DNA of 64,000 bases from Bubalus kerabau. Taxonomy: Eukaryota > Chordata > Mammalia > Artiodactyla > Bovidae. Location of the stretch: positions 59,196,964-59,260,963 of the forward strand of contig NC_073632.1 of NCBI RefSeq assembly GCF_029407905.1, in the 5' to 3' direction. Positions 21,791 to 33,297 of the stretch are shown here, piece by piece; position 1 is the stretch's first letter, and each line of letters starts with the position of its first letter. Below the pieces are notes generated by a model that saw only the letters and a list, made by a program, of their open reading frames with translations, did not search any database and had not been told where the DNA came from. A program made the position numbers and the translations under genes.

Positions 21791-22436
21791 AAATGTGCAA
21801 GGGCAACCACAAATTAGGAAAGTGGAAGGTGGAAGGAAGACCATGAAAGAATTTAAAAGTGTCTTATGAAGTGGGGGCAAATACAATGACACTCAATAGA
21901 AATCTTACAAGTAGAAAAGAAAATAGACGAGTATTGACCTTGTTTGAAAAAGAGAAACTTGAGGATAGAATTCAATGCTATGGGAAGAAATGAGAGCTAA
22001 CAGTTTGTCCTCTTTTTTACCTTAAGCACAAGAGGGTTGAAGTTTTCCCACCTATTTAGACAGAGTGAACTCTGATGCAGCAGGACAGCTGGTGGAAGGG
22101 GTCAGCAATTCCACCCCTGTCCAGGGTAAGTCTCCTCTTGTCTCCTGTTTCATTTCCTACTTCCTAAAGTTGCCTTGTAGGTAACCAAATCCACGTCCCT
22201 GATGGCCTCCTTTTGTTCTTCGAGCTTACTCCCTTTAGAACGGGACAGCCTGCCCTTTACCACCTTGACTCCTGTCTCTGAGAAGTGTTCTGATCATTGA
22301 AGTTGATTCATGTCATCTCAGTGATGTCCTAGAACCCCCACAGATTGACAATCTGAGTACCTTCCCGGAAGCCTGCCCCTTAGATCTATTTCTGATTTCA
22401 GATAATGGCTAATACAGCCATTCACTTCACAGTTAT
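21791..22436. other. Unique non-coding DNA
   Basis: No gene or recognisable repeat. Pyrimidine-rich at 22120-22280. Confidence 0.45.
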
Positions 22437-22564
22437 TGGAGAAGGGCACAGCAACCCACTCCAGTATTCTTGCCTGGAGAATCTCATGGAGAGAAGAGCC
22501 AGGAAGGCTATAGTCCATAGGGTCGCAAAGAGTCGGACATTACTGAAGCGACTTAGCAAGCACA
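22437..22564 (+). mobile_element. 5'-truncated Bov-tA SINE
   Basis: Bov-A body from TTGGAGAAGGGCACAGC to GCGACTTAGCAAGCACAC. Lacks the tRNA-like head. Confidence 0.92.
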
Positions 22565-22773
22565 CACATTGTGTAAGTGGCTGTCCCTGTTCTAGTCTCT
22601 AGGGACACATTGATATGTCTTCAATCACATGAATAAAATAGGCATTGCTCCTTCACAAGTGAACCTGAGACACATACACACATATCAAAGTCAAAGAACA
22701 ATGGGAAAAGAGAAAGCAAGTACTCATTCTACACAGATCAAAGGCATGCTTGCCATATATATTTATTTTTTTC

Positions 22774-22998
22774 AGGGCTTCCCAGGTGGCACAATGGTAA
22801 ATAATCCACCTGCCAATGCAGGAGCCACATGAGATGAGGGTTCGATCCCTGGGTCAGAAATATCCCCAGAGGAGGGCTTGGCAATGCACCGCAGTATCTT
22901 GCCTGGGAAATGCCACGGACAGAGGGGCCCAGTGGGCTGCAGTCCATGGGGTTGCAGAAGAATAGGACACGGCTGAGTGACTGAGCACACACGCATAA
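22774..22998 (+). mobile_element. Bov-tA SINE
   Basis: Complete head (AGGGCTTCCCAGGTGGCACA, box-B-like GGTTCGATCCC) and body (GGGCTGCAGTCCATGGGG) ending at GACTGAGCACACACGC. AT-rich flanks on both sides make a duplication hard to define. Confidence 0.94.
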
Positions 22999-24422
22999 AT
23001 ATATATGTATATATTCACATCATAAATATGTTGCTTCTTTTAATCATTGGATTTATCACTTAAATTAGAAATTGTAGCTTTCTAGACTACATCAACAGGA
23101 AGAAAGAAATGATCATGATGCTTTCTTTCCTCAAAAATCCTTGCTGGGATGGAATGCATACAAGCTACCTGTACAGCAAAGACAATAATATTGCATCTCT
23201 CCTCCCTGTGTTGCTTGGATGAAATTCACTCTTGAGTCTCTAGGGCTCAGGGGAGTTCAGCGGGCTAATAGGCAATCCCAGCTGAACCTTGGCAGACCTT
23301 CCCACCAAACCTCAGGGGTTACTGGATTTGTAATGCAACCCCAAAGGCATCTATGAATCAGCTGCAGTGGAAGTGCTTGCCTGTGGCATCTTGCCAAGAC
23401 CCTATTAGAAGTCTTTCAGAAGAGCCTGACAACAGATATTAAAAGGGCTGCAAAAGGACGCTTATGGTCTGTCATTTGAACGGTCTACACATGGACTACA
23501 CATTGTTTTATTCTTTTTAGATGAAAATGCTTCTAAGTATAAACTGTCTAGTACCATCTACTGTATACTGGCTGCAAATACAGTGAAGATGCTTTCAAAT
23601 AGCTCAACTCTTTCTTGGCATATTGGTAAACTTAAAGATTGGAAAGCTTGTAATTTTGGTGTTCACTTGGTATCTTCTGCATATTAAATCCTGTTTAAAT
23701 GCATCATCTTTAATTAAATAGTATGACTAGTCACTGAAAAAGACGTATCATCTGGGACTGGCGCTTGTTCCTAGAGTCAGACATACTCTATCCAGGTTAA
23801 GAAGCTTGAATGTGAGGATGAACATGCTGATAGAGTGCTGCTTGGAAAAAAAAGAGAGAGAGAAGGAAAATTGTTCCTTATAAAGACTGATGGAGAGTTT
23901 CAACACATACATAAGAGGGAACAAGATAGTGGAAAAAGACACAAAATTATGCTAGAGTGGTGTTCGAATTAAACAGAAAAGTTTTGGGAAAAGCATTCTT
24001 TTCAACCTTCAACATCTTTTTACACTAGACTTTAATTATAAACAAACAGATTTTTTTTTCCCAAATCTAACAGTTGTATAAAGAGCCATTTTTTTTCCCA
24101 TTGCTGCACAGAGTACATAAAGAAAACAACCCCTTTCTGAGGTGGTACATCTGTTACAAAGATGTTACAAAATGAAACTGATCCGATCTTTTGTAGGGAA
24201 TGCCCTAAATTTGGTTTATCTCATCTCTAGTATCAGGCTGATTTTATGCACAAAATAATTCCTGTTCCTTGTGCTCAATTTCAGGTCTGTTTCATCAGTG
24301 TCACAAAAAGGTGGGGGAGGGGAAGGAAAAGTTATTTGATAACATAACTAAAAGGGAAAGAGTGAAGCTGAGTCTAAGCATACATATTGAAACTGTTTAA
24401 GGAAAGAGAGCTTGATGCATTT
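22999..24422. other. Unique non-coding DNA
   Basis: No gene. 23150-23500 is free of low complexity and moderately GC-rich, and could be conserved, but no test was possible. A short purine run lies at about 23848-23867. Confidence 0.4.
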
Positions 24423-25586
24423 GAAATTGCCAACATCCGCTGGATCATGGAAAAAGCAAGAGAGTTCCAGAAAAACATCTATTTCTGCTTTATTGACTAT
24501 GCCAAATCCTTTGACTGTGTGGATCACAATAAACTGGAAAATTCTGAAAGAGATGGGAATACCAGACCACCTGACCTGCCTCTTGAGAAATTTGTATGCA
24601 GGTCAGGAAGCAACAGTTAGGACTGGACATGGAACAACAGACTGGTTCCAAATAGGAAAAGGAGTTCGTCAAGGCTGTATATTGTCACCCTGTTTATTTA
24701 ACTTATATGCAGAGTACATCATGAGAAACGCTGGACTGGAAGAAACACAAGCTGGAATCAAGATTGCCGGGAGAAATATCAATAACCTCAGATATGCAGA
24801 TGACACCACCCTTATGGCAGAAAGGGAAGAGGAACTCAAAAGTATCTTGATGAAAGTGAAAGTGGAGAGTGAAAAAGTTGGCTTACAGCTCAGCATTCAG
24901 AAAATGAAGATCACGGCATCCAGTCCCATCACTTCATGGGAAATAGATGGGGAAACAGTGGAAACAATGTCAGACTTTATTTTTCTGGGCTCCAAAATCA
25001 CTGCAGATGATGACTGCAGCCATGAAATTAAAAGACGCTTATTCCTTGGAAGGAAAGTTATGACCAACCTAGATAGCATATTCAAAAGCAGAGACATTAC
25101 TTTGCCAACAAACGTTCATCTAGTCAAGGCTATGGTTTTTCCAGTGGTCATGTATGGATGTGAGAGTTGGACTGTGAAGAAGGCTGAGCACTGAAGAATT
25201 GATGCTTTTGAACTGTGGTGTTGGAGAAGACTCTTGAGAGTCCCTTGGACTGCAAGGAGATCCAACCAGTCCATTCTGAAGGAGATCAGCCCTGGGATTT
25301 CTTTGGAAGGAATGATGCTAAAGCTGAAACTCCAGTACTTTGGCCACCTCATGCGAAGAGTTGACTCCTTGGAAAAGACTCTGATGCTGGGAGGAACTGG
25401 GGGCAGGAGGAGAAGGGGACGACAGAGGATGAGATGGCTGGATGGCATCACTGACTCGATGGACATGAGTCTGAGTGAACTCCGAGAGTTGGTGATGGAC
25501 AGGGAGGCCTGGCCTGCTTCGATTCATGGGGTCACAAAGAGTCGGACACGACTGAGCGACTGATCTGATCTGATCTGATCTGATAG
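24423..25586 (+). mobile_element. BovB LINE, 5' truncated, 1.2 kb
   Basis: Starts inside the reverse transcriptase at ATTGCCAACATCCGCTGG. Block A (FIDYAKSFD) precedes a 2-bp deletion near 24534, in AATAAACTGGAAAATTCTG where the 16.1-kb copy has AAACTGTGGAAAATT, so the frame shifts. Afterwards one frame stays open to a TGA at 25192, at a codon that is CAA in the 16.1-kb copy, and then continues to 25563. The catalytic YADD is at 24793-24804. The Arg-rich C-terminal segment (GRRRRGRQ) is intact. The 3' end is a TGATC pentamer repeat at 25561-25585, unlike the TGAAC tail of most copies here. The copy is inactive. Confidence 0.96.
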
Positions 25587-25764
25587 TAAAGGGACAAAAA
25601 TTAAAATTATTGGATAAAATAATCATTTGTTCAATCCTTTACTCTTAAAAGAACAAGATTTTCTCTCCTCCCAGAGAGTCACTCCTCTGGACTCTTATTT
25701 TGCATTTCCCATACCCTCTGGTATATAATCTTCACTTAGCTGTTTAATTATCACTTTAAAATTA

Positions 25765-25830
25765 ATTTGATTCATTCATTCGCTCATTCACTTAACATTT
25801 ATTGGTGACTTGCTATAGGCTGGAAAAGGG
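25765..25830 (-). repeat. MIR/L2 tail (antisense)
   Basis: 'ATTCATTCATTCGCTCATTC' and 'TTAACATTTATTGGTGACTTGC' match the antisense tail of MIR/L2. Short. Confidence 0.5.
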
Positions 25831-26579
25831 AAATGGAAGCTCCTGTGTGTCTAATGTATCAGCTCAGTTACGTATTGGGTTCTGGAGGCCATTCCCATCC
25901 CCCATGTTCAACATCTCAATTGTCTTTGGTTACCACCCAAAATATAACCCTTCTGGTGACCATTATTCCCATTTCCTCTGTGCTTTCTATCTCCGGACTC
26001 AGCTTCTCTTCTCTCCTCTCCCTCTACTTCTTTTTGCTTTTCTTCTAGAATCTCTGTTCCATGGAAAGCAAATGATTCTTAACATTAACTTTTCCATCCA
26101 ATACTTGGTTTTATCTGGCTGGAATTAAACCTTAGTTTTTATCTAGGTTATTGCCTATCCAGGAACTTCAATTAAACAGTCTTCCATTGGGATCAGGCAG
26201 TTGGGTCTACTTTCACCCAAGTCCCAAAACAGCTTCCAGGTCATACAAAATGTTTTTTCCCTGAGATTCATACCATTTCACTCTGCCACCTTCTTTTCAG
26301 TATCATCTAACCATGCCTAGTCACTATTTCATATTCACTGGAAGCCCAGCTCACAGTCTTCCATTATTTTCCATGATTTGCCAACAACCTAGGCGATTTC
26401 AGTGTCCAGGCTAGGGCTTCTGATATCTAGAAATTAGAACTTTTATTTCCCTCTGTCCAGTATCTTAAAAAATAAAAAAAATCTTCTAGGCCAATTTCAT
26501 GTTCTCAGCACAATTGAGAGGAAGATTCAGAGATTACTCATATACCCTTTGTGCTAATATGAGGAGCCTCCCCCAGTTA
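25831..26579. other. Unique or unrecognised old repeat DNA
   Basis: Pyrimidine-rich text without an open gene. Overlapping frames of 71 and 108 codons (25802-26128) lack domains. Parts may belong to an ancient LINE, but no order of landmarks can be defended. Confidence 0.35.
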
Positions 26580-26700
26580 TCAACGTTCCTCATCAGAATG
26601 GTAGATGTGTTGCAACTGATTGACTTACACTGACACATCATTATGACCCAAAGTTCATAGCTTACGTGAGGGCTCACTCTTGGTGCAGTATTACAATATC
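26580..26700 (-). repeat. Old L1 3'-region fragment (antisense)
   Basis: 'TTACACTGACACATCATTATG' and 'CCCAAAGTTCATAGCTTACG' with 'GGGCTCACTCTTGGTG' match the antisense 3' region of old mammalian L1 elements. Confidence 0.6.
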
Positions 26701-27902
26701 TTTTGATCTTTTTTCTTGAGCAATCCACCCACATGGTCATACCTGGATCTTGTTGCCACCCACTTTGATTTCTCACTTGAGAGCTTTCACTCAAGTATCT
26801 CACTCTGAGTGCAATCCTCATTCTTTATCTCCTATACCCGCTGCAAGGCTTCTTCAACATCATAGACATTTCCCAGACTTTGGGTTCTCCATTTTCTTTC
26901 CATTGCTTCCCTAAGTATCCTGAAATCTTTGTTGATCATTGATTTTTAGAACTTTTAATATTTTACATCTTCATCATTCTGCTTATATGTCAAGCAGGAT
27001 TCTTCAGTACTTCAGTCTCTTCTGCCCAGTCCTCTGAGAGCAGCTGGAGGGAACGCCACCCCCACAGTTGCTCATGTTAGAGTTCCCAGACTTGGTCCTG
27101 TGTTCTGACAATGTGCTCACTTGTTCATAGTCAACAGCCTTAGGTAAACAGAGGTGTTTTCACTCTCAGCCATTAAAAAGTACACAAACTCACTCAGTCT
27201 CTGATTCCCGCCCTCCACACATGTATATAATGTACCTATATTGCTACATTTCTCACTCCTTTATTCTTTCCATGTCCCTAATTCTGTACTTTGACCACCT
27301 CTGGGATACTAATCCAGGGCTTTATCTCTTTTCTTGTATAGTCAATGATCCCTCACTAGAGGCTTCTTTCCACTAAAACTAAAAATATACACTAAATTTA
27401 AACCTTCAAGAATAGTCAAGGACATATATGAGGATAAGTGAAAAAGGATACAGATCTGTATAGGTAGAATGAAATCAACTTCATAATAATAATAATAATA
27501 TAGAACAAATCCTGGAAGAAAATAAGCCAAAGCTTTACTGTAATAATCTCATAGTCATGGGATTCAAGATTACTTTGATTCTATTGTTAACCTTTTTTAA
27601 TAGCCTCCAAACTTTCTGCTGTTAACATATATTATTTTAGTATTTACAGAAATAATTTTTTTTAAAAAGTACACTTTTGAAGACATAATCAAACCTTTGA
27701 TCCTGTTTCCCATCCTAGCTTTATTTTATTCATGCCATATTTATCCAGCCAAGGAAATCTCTACATTCATTCCATTTCTTTAGTTTTCATTCATTCCCTA
27801 ACTCATTGACATAAAAATTCTGCCTTCTTAGTTTCACTGAGAGTCTCTCATATTTTCAAGATGATTTTCAATATCACCAAATCAAAGAACTATCATTTCT
27901 TT
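26701..27902. other. Unique non-coding DNA with a (TAA)n run
   Basis: No gene. A short TAA repeat lies at about 27484-27501. The 26720-26960 part is possibly an unrecognised old repeat. Confidence 0.4.
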
Positions 27903-28303
27903 TTTAAAAAGTATATATTTTTACAAGTTATTTTACATTGGAGTATAGCTGATTAACAATATTGTGATAGTTTCAGGTGGGTAACAAAGGACTCAGCCAT
28001 ACGTGTACATGTATCCATTCTCCCCTAAATTGTGCCCCCCCAATCCAGGGTGCTATATAACATTGAGTAGAGTTCCCTGTGCTGCACAGTAGGTCCCTGT
28101 TGGTTATCCATTTTAAATATAGCAGTGTGGACATGTGGATCCCAAACTCTATCCCTTCCCCCCATCTTTCCTTCCTGGCAACCATAAGTTCCTTTTCTAA
28201 GCCTGTGAGTCTGTTTCTGTTTAGTAAATTAGTTTATTTGTATCACTTCTTTTTAGATTCTGCATATAAGAGATGTCATGCAATATTTCTCCTTCTCTAG
28301 GAT
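27903..28303 (-). mobile_element. L1 LINE 3' end, artiodactyl type (antisense)
   Basis: 'GGAGTATAGCTGATTAACAA', 'AGTTTCAGGTGGGTAACAAAG', 'GAGTAGAGTTCCCTGTGCTG' and 'GTAGGTCCCTGTTGGTTATCC' match the antisense 3' untranslated region of ungulate L1. The poly-A end would lie to the left (TTTTTTAAAAAG near 27900). A 5'-truncated, inactive copy. Confidence 0.85.
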
Positions 28304-28419
28304 TATCACTTCTTGTCATGCTCAACCTCAATGCTGCATTTGCCTCTATTGACATTTCCCTTCACTTAAAACACCCTTCTCCCTCAATTTCCACTAAAGC
28401 CTTTGATTTCATTTTCATC
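28304..28419 (+). repeat. L2 ORF2 fragment, left part (split by BovB)
   Basis: 'TCTATTGACATTTCCCTTCAC' up to 'AAAGCCTTTGATTTCATTTTC' reads in the order of sense L2 ORF2. Its continuation is at 28753. Confidence 0.45.
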
Positions 28420-28752
28420 ATGGACTGCAAGGAGATCCAACCAGTCCATTCTAAAGGAGATCAGTCCTTGGTGTTCTTTGGAAGGAATGATGCTAAAGCT
28501 GAAACTCCAGTACTTTGGCCACCTCATGTGAAGAGTTGACTCATTGGAAGAGACTCTGATGCTGGGAGGGACTGGGGGCAGAAGGAAAAGGGGACGACAG
28601 AGGATGAGATGGCTGGATGGTATCACCGACTCGATGGATGTGAGTTTGAGTGAATTCCGGGAGTTGGTGATGGACAGGGAGGCCTGGCGTGCTGCAATTC
28701 ATGGGGTCGCAAAGAGTTGGACACGACTGAGTGACTGAACTGAACTGAACAT
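28420..28752 (+). mobile_element. BovB LINE 3' fragment
   Basis: Encodes only the C-terminal part, from 'GACTGCAAGGAGATCCAACC' through the Arg-rich region to the (TGAAC)n end at 28736-28752. At 28529-28531 the CGA of other copies is TGA. A 64-codon frame at 28544-28738 is its downstream remainder. It sits inside L2 sequence. Confidence 0.94.
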
Positions 28753-28930
28753 CTTTCTCCTTCTGTTCCTTAAATGCTAGGATTCCCTAGGGTTTGGTCA
28801 GCAGTTTGCTGCTTTTGCCCTCTTTTTGCCCTCCTTGGGCTGTTCCTTTCACACAAACGCACTTAACCAACGCACATCTCCTGGCCATTCTGAAATCTCT
28901 ACTTCTTACTCTGGTCTAAAGTGATTCCAA
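28753..28930 (+). repeat. L2 ORF2 fragment, right part
   Basis: 'CCTTAAATGCTAGGATTCCC' then 'TAGGGTTTGGTCAGCAG' corresponds to the CR1/L2-clade reverse transcriptase segment that normally reads PQGSVLGPLL. Here it is decayed. Confidence 0.5.
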
Positions 28931-29659
28931 ATTTAGGGGACATAAATGTACGTGATGTACAGTAGTAAACAAAATAATAGTCCTTTTAAAGAACACATTT
29001 AATAGATTTTACACTATAGTATGTTTTATGTTTCAAGTAAAAGTTGAACTTGTACGTATAGGATAGTTCTCATTATAGCCAACTGGGAATAATATACTCA
29101 AATACAATCACATAACAAAAACTCAAAGAAGGTGTATATTTTCACATTTGATTTTATTATTGCTTATGTGGTAGATTTTACATTTCAATAATATTGTAAA
29201 GTAAAACTGTAAGTAAAAGCAAAAGAAATAAAATTCAATACACAGAATAAAAATACTCCAAAATAAAAGTGAACGTTTGCAGTATCATTTGAAAATAGAG
29301 TTATGACAAATGCTATGAATACCTGATTATTTTATTGGTCTCAATCTCATAGGAAGGGATAATCTGACATTCTAAATTATTTGAAATTTTATAAATGGTA
29401 GTAGAAAAATAGTTTTCATTTTTTTGTGTGTGTGCTGTTGCTGCTATCAAGGATGTCAAAGAGATCATTAGAAAATTCAAATAATAATGTACAGACACTC
29501 GGGCAAATGATTAATATGAAGCAAAGAACTATAGGGAAGCCCTGACATATCAGTGAGACAGACAAAAAATGTATGAAAACATTAGATTCCCACTTGGTGT
29601 AACTCATCTTCACATTGCTTTTCTTTGAGATGGGTGTGGCCTTCCTTTTCAGGGGCTTG
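28931..29659. other. AT-rich unique DNA
   Basis: No gene or recognisable repeat. Long A/T-rich tracts from 28970 to 29410. Confidence 0.45.
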
Positions 29660-29715
29660 TACCATTCACAGAGGCCTAGATTCTGAGTCAGTGGACCTGG
29701 TTCAAAACTAGGCTC
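29660..29715 (+). repeat. MIR SINE, left part (split by Bov-tA)
   Basis: 'GAGTCAGTGGACCTGGTTCAA' and 'ACTAGGCTCTGCCA' match the sense MIR start ('ctgggttcaaatcccggctctgcca'). It resumes after the SINE. Confidence 0.75.
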
Positions 29716-29725
29716 TGCCAGTTGG

Positions 29726-29968
29726 TGGTGGTGGTGGTGGTTTAGTCACTAAGTTGTATTCAACTATTACTAGTTGTATTCAACTATTAAAGTCCATCCC
29801 CGTGGACTTTAGCCTGCCTGGCTCCTCTGTCCAATGGATTTCCCAGGCAAGAATACTGGACTGGGTTACCATTTCTTTCTCCAGGGGATCTTCCTGACCC
29901 AGGGATGGAATGCAGGTCTCCAGTATTGCAGGCAGATTCCTTACTGACTGAGCCACCAGGGAAGCCTT
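29726..29968 (-). mobile_element. Bov-tA SINE with a (TGG)n end
   Basis: Antisense body and head from AGTCACTAAGTTGTATTCAA to CTGAGCCACCAGGGAAGCC. A TGG triplet run at 29723-29741 lies at the SINE 3' end. An internal block, CTAGTTGTATTCAACTATTA, repeats part of the tail. Near-identical 10-bp duplications TGCCAGTTGG (29716-29725) and TGCCACTTGG (29969-29978) flank it, so it inserted into the MIR. Confidence 0.93.
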
Positions 29969-30120
29969 TGCCACTTGGACTTTGTGTGAATTCTGATCGT
30001 TTTTTCTAAGTCCATTCTGTCCATCTGTGATGGAAGTACACACACAGGGTTGTTGTGAGCCAGGTGTAAGGCAGCAGAAGCCCTCTGTTGAGCACAGTAC
30101 TCTCAATGTCTATTGAATTT
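29969..30120 (+). repeat. MIR SINE, right part
   Basis: Continues the MIR after the SINE: 'TGCCACTTGGACTTTGTGTG', then 'CTAAGTCCATTCTGTCCATCTGTGA' and a tail with 'GTTGAGCACAGTACTCTCAATG'. Diverged. Confidence 0.65.
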
Positions 30121-30204
30121 CTTGAAATAATAATTGAGCCTTCAGAATTTAAAAAAAATTCTTAATGGAAAGAAAATAAAGATGAACACTAAATTTTATT
30201 ATTT

Positions 30205-30345
30205 ACTCTTCCATGAACTAATTGGTTGATCCTGGGCAAGTCACTTAAACTCTCTGGATCTAAGTTTCCTCAATCTTAAAAGTATGGATGAGATAAAATT
30301 TCCACCCTTATGCTAGAACCCTAAACCATTTAGGAGGTAAGATAC
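30205..30345 (+). repeat. MIR SINE
   Basis: 'GGGCAAGTCACTTAAACTCTC' and 'CTAAGTTTCCTCAATCTTAAA' are a clear sense MIR core. Confidence 0.8.
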
Positions 30346-31429
30346 TTTCTAAAACATTAAAGTAAGCATAGTCTTTTAATATTTATTCTGCTTCTTCATA
30401 TATAACTAATTTAAAAAATGTTTTGGAAAACATTTGGAAGTCAATATTAAATTTAACAGACTATTTTGAAATCCTAAAATGAAAACTAAAAGATAGTATG
30501 AGTTTTCTTTTGCTTTTCACAAGTTTCTTTTGGAAGTAAGTGTGTAAGTAATGAATAAAACATCTAACTGCATATGTGTGCAGATGCAAATAAAATTAGG
30601 CATTTCATAGCTGGTTGGAGCAAGAATTCCTATTCTAAATCTCTCTCTTCACTTATGCTGCTGCTCAGAAAAAGCAGGCAGAGAGAGGCAGTTTGCATCC
30701 ATGGTTAGTCATAAACTGTCTATGCTTTCTGGTGGGTAGGAAGGCAGAAATGACATCTTTAAAACTGGAAAACTTTACATCCAGACATTTGAGGTCTGAG
30801 ATGATCTGGGGCAGGCTGGAGAATGAGCACAAGTTCCCAGAGCTGTCCTTGAGGCAGTTGGGGATTACCAGAAGAACCCAGAGTGCTTTTATCTACCTGC
30901 AAAGAACAGCCTTCCAAGAATGAATCCCCCACTGTCACCTTGGGAAATAGGCTTAAACAACCAGGGCAAGCTGGGAAGTTTCCCAGGCCTCACTACTCAG
31001 AAGCAGAAGAGATGACAGAATTAATAAAAATAAAAACATAGTATCTTTCACTGCAACTGATAAATAATAAGTAATCTGTGAAGTCTATGGAAATCTGGAT
31101 TTGTGTCACTGACATCTTCTCATTTCTGGTGATCCTTAATACTAAATGAGGGTTAAATTCAAAATGTTTAAAAATAATATTTTAAAGTACAAAAAAAAAT
31201 TTTTAAATAAAAATCCCAACATGTCTATGGTTGTAAATTTTTAAAAATCTAGTGTTGAAAATAGCTGTTAAGGTGAAACAGGCATCTATGTATGTTTCAA
31301 CAATTCTCTAGGAGAAATTTGTTTACTACAATGTTTTTCTTTTATTTTTTTAAGCAGGGAGACAGACCTAAAAGAGATAATAAGAATTAGCAACAGGGAG
31401 GGAGAAACCCAATATCTAGTTTCTAATTT
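30346..31429. other. Unique non-coding DNA
   Basis: No gene. AT-rich, with A runs at 31186-31198. A 76-codon frame at 30693-30923 lacks domains. Confidence 0.45.
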
Positions 31430-32950
31430 TTTGAGTTTATGAGCGATCTGCTGATATAGTTACACTGCAAATTTACTAAAGGCATTGCCCACCATAGCCT
31501 GTGCGTCTCATTTTTAAAACAATCATTTATGGATGTTAGAGGATGCCTAGGAAAGCAGAAGGGTTCTGTGTCAATCAAAGCTAATCACTGGTACAGGCAG
31601 AGGGCTTTTGTTGGCCTCCATGCTCTAAGCCCTGCTTCCACATCTGTGTTTGAAGAGATTAGAGAGGTGCTTCATACAAGAACTGTATTAGTTAAAGCTG
31701 ATCGACAGTATTTGGAATAAATCATGAAAAAGTTGAGTGCCAGAAGAGAAGGCATGGCAAGTAGGAGACTGAAACTGACGAGGGCAAATTCCACCCTCCT
31801 CAGTCCCCTCCAACCATCCCCCCGCCCCCACCCCGCACTTTTATATTTTGGTTTTGCTGCTGAAGAGCATTACCAGGTGCCATGCTCATCACCTCCCAGC
31901 AAACACGCAGAGACTCAGCCAAGAAACCCCGACGCCAATATTTTCAGTGGCATGCTTGCCACACTTGGGTGAAGGGCCCCAGTTTTATTGGAGGTGCTTC
32001 ATGGAAAACAGATTAGCCCAAGTGGGTAAGTGGGATTTGAGGACCAAGGATGGCAAAGAATGAAAAGTGAAAAAGATCCCAACAAATATGAACACCGAAA
32101 CCCCCTCCCCACTTATAGCCGTGTTCTCGCTGCATGAAGGCCATACACTGGCAAATAAATTATGAGTGACAAGTATTTGAACCAATAAAGAGGGCACTAT
32201 ATTTTATATGCAGTAAATTTAATTCCAGATTGTGTTTCACCTCAGCAGGATGACATGTTTATTGCCAGTGAAAGATGAAAGCCGAGGGAGTTAGAGGCAA
32301 GCGTCAGCAGTTCTAGTGGGCACCCGCAAAATGAAGATTTGACAGACCGGTGGCTGAGCCCTTGAAATGAAATGCCAGATCAAATTTTACCCCAAAGGGG
32401 TCAGATGTACTGTCATGCCCCCAAACTCGCAATACCAGCTGAATAAATGAGCCCGGTTCAGCAGAGAACAGGAGGCCAAGAGCATGCTCTAAGAATTCCT
32501 GCTCATAGGCTCATCAGCTTGTCCAAGTGCAGGGAGGCTGGGAGGACCAGCGTGAGGTGCCTCCGAGGGAGGATGTGCTAGAAGGATGTGAAGCGTCACT
32601 GCCTCTGTGGGGCTCTAAGTGTCGTTTTAAAAATCTATTAAACAGATCGAAAAGTAGAAGTGAGTCTAAATTGATCTGCCCATCTCTCAATTTCATCCTA
32701 CAAGCGCTCAGCTCAGGTGTTCAATTTATTGAACCATAACCCCTTTTTAAACAATCAACATCAACATGCAATAAATATGCCCAGCAAGGGCAATATTTAC
32801 ATGCATGACTCATTGTTTTAGAAGATTTATTTATGGGGAAACTGACTGGCAATTACTTCCTTTGGCAGACAGTGTCCCAGTGGCATGTGGGCATGGCGCT
32901 GGTTATTGTGAAATTTAAGCACATTGAAGGGGTGAGCTGTGCTTTTGTCC
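31430..32950. promoter_or_regulatory. Candidate conserved non-coding block
   Basis: About 1.5 kb free of recognised repeats. Composition is mixed: CpG-containing segments (32280-32345, 32560-32610) alternate with TAAT/ATTTA-rich segments (32630-32860). It contains an imperfect 43-bp palindrome at 32765-32807 and a run of C tracts at 31805-31834. Frames of 60-82 codons here overlap on both strands without domains, against a coding role. The look is that of vertebrate developmental enhancers, but conservation was not measured. Confidence 0.35.
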
Positions 32951-32951
32951 A

Positions 32952-33092
32952 TAGAATTATCCCAGCAAGAATACTGGAGTGAGTTTCCATTTCTTCTTCA
33001 GGGGTTCTTCCCTACCCAGGGATCAAACTCATGTCTCCTGTGGCTCCTGCATTGGCAGGTGGATTCTTTACCACTGAGCCAGCTGGAAGCCC
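32952..33092 (-). mobile_element. Bov-tA SINE, partial
   Basis: Antisense from CCAGCAAGAATACTGGAGTG through 'CAGGGATCAAACTCATG' (antisense box B) to ACTGAGCCAGCTGGAAGCCC. The distal half of the Bov-A body is missing. Confidence 0.9.
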
Positions 33093-33201
33093 ATGAAATA
33101 GGTGCTGTACCCCAATTGCAAAGGTGGGGAGACATTTTTGTTATAATCTCCATGTAACTTCACTCATCATCTCAGAGATAGAGGCTAAAGACAATGGGAT
33201 G

Positions 33202-33297
33202 TGGGAGGGAGAGAGAGCGCAAAAGAAAGACAGGGGAAAAAAAAAAAACAAAAACAAAGTAAGGGAAGGAGGGAGAAAGAAGAAAAAAGAAAAAAAT
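33202..33297. repeat. Purine-rich low-complexity tract
   Basis: Nearly all A and G over about 95 bp, including an A12 run near 33238 and GGAGGGAGAAAG. Confidence 0.9.

Noticed and set aside
30693..30923. 76-codon frame as a small gene
   Set aside because: No domain, no context and typical of chance length.
32514..32739. Overlapping 60-70 codon frames as exons
   Set aside because: Frames on both strands overlap fully, no domains are seen, and no convincing splice-bounded structure was found.
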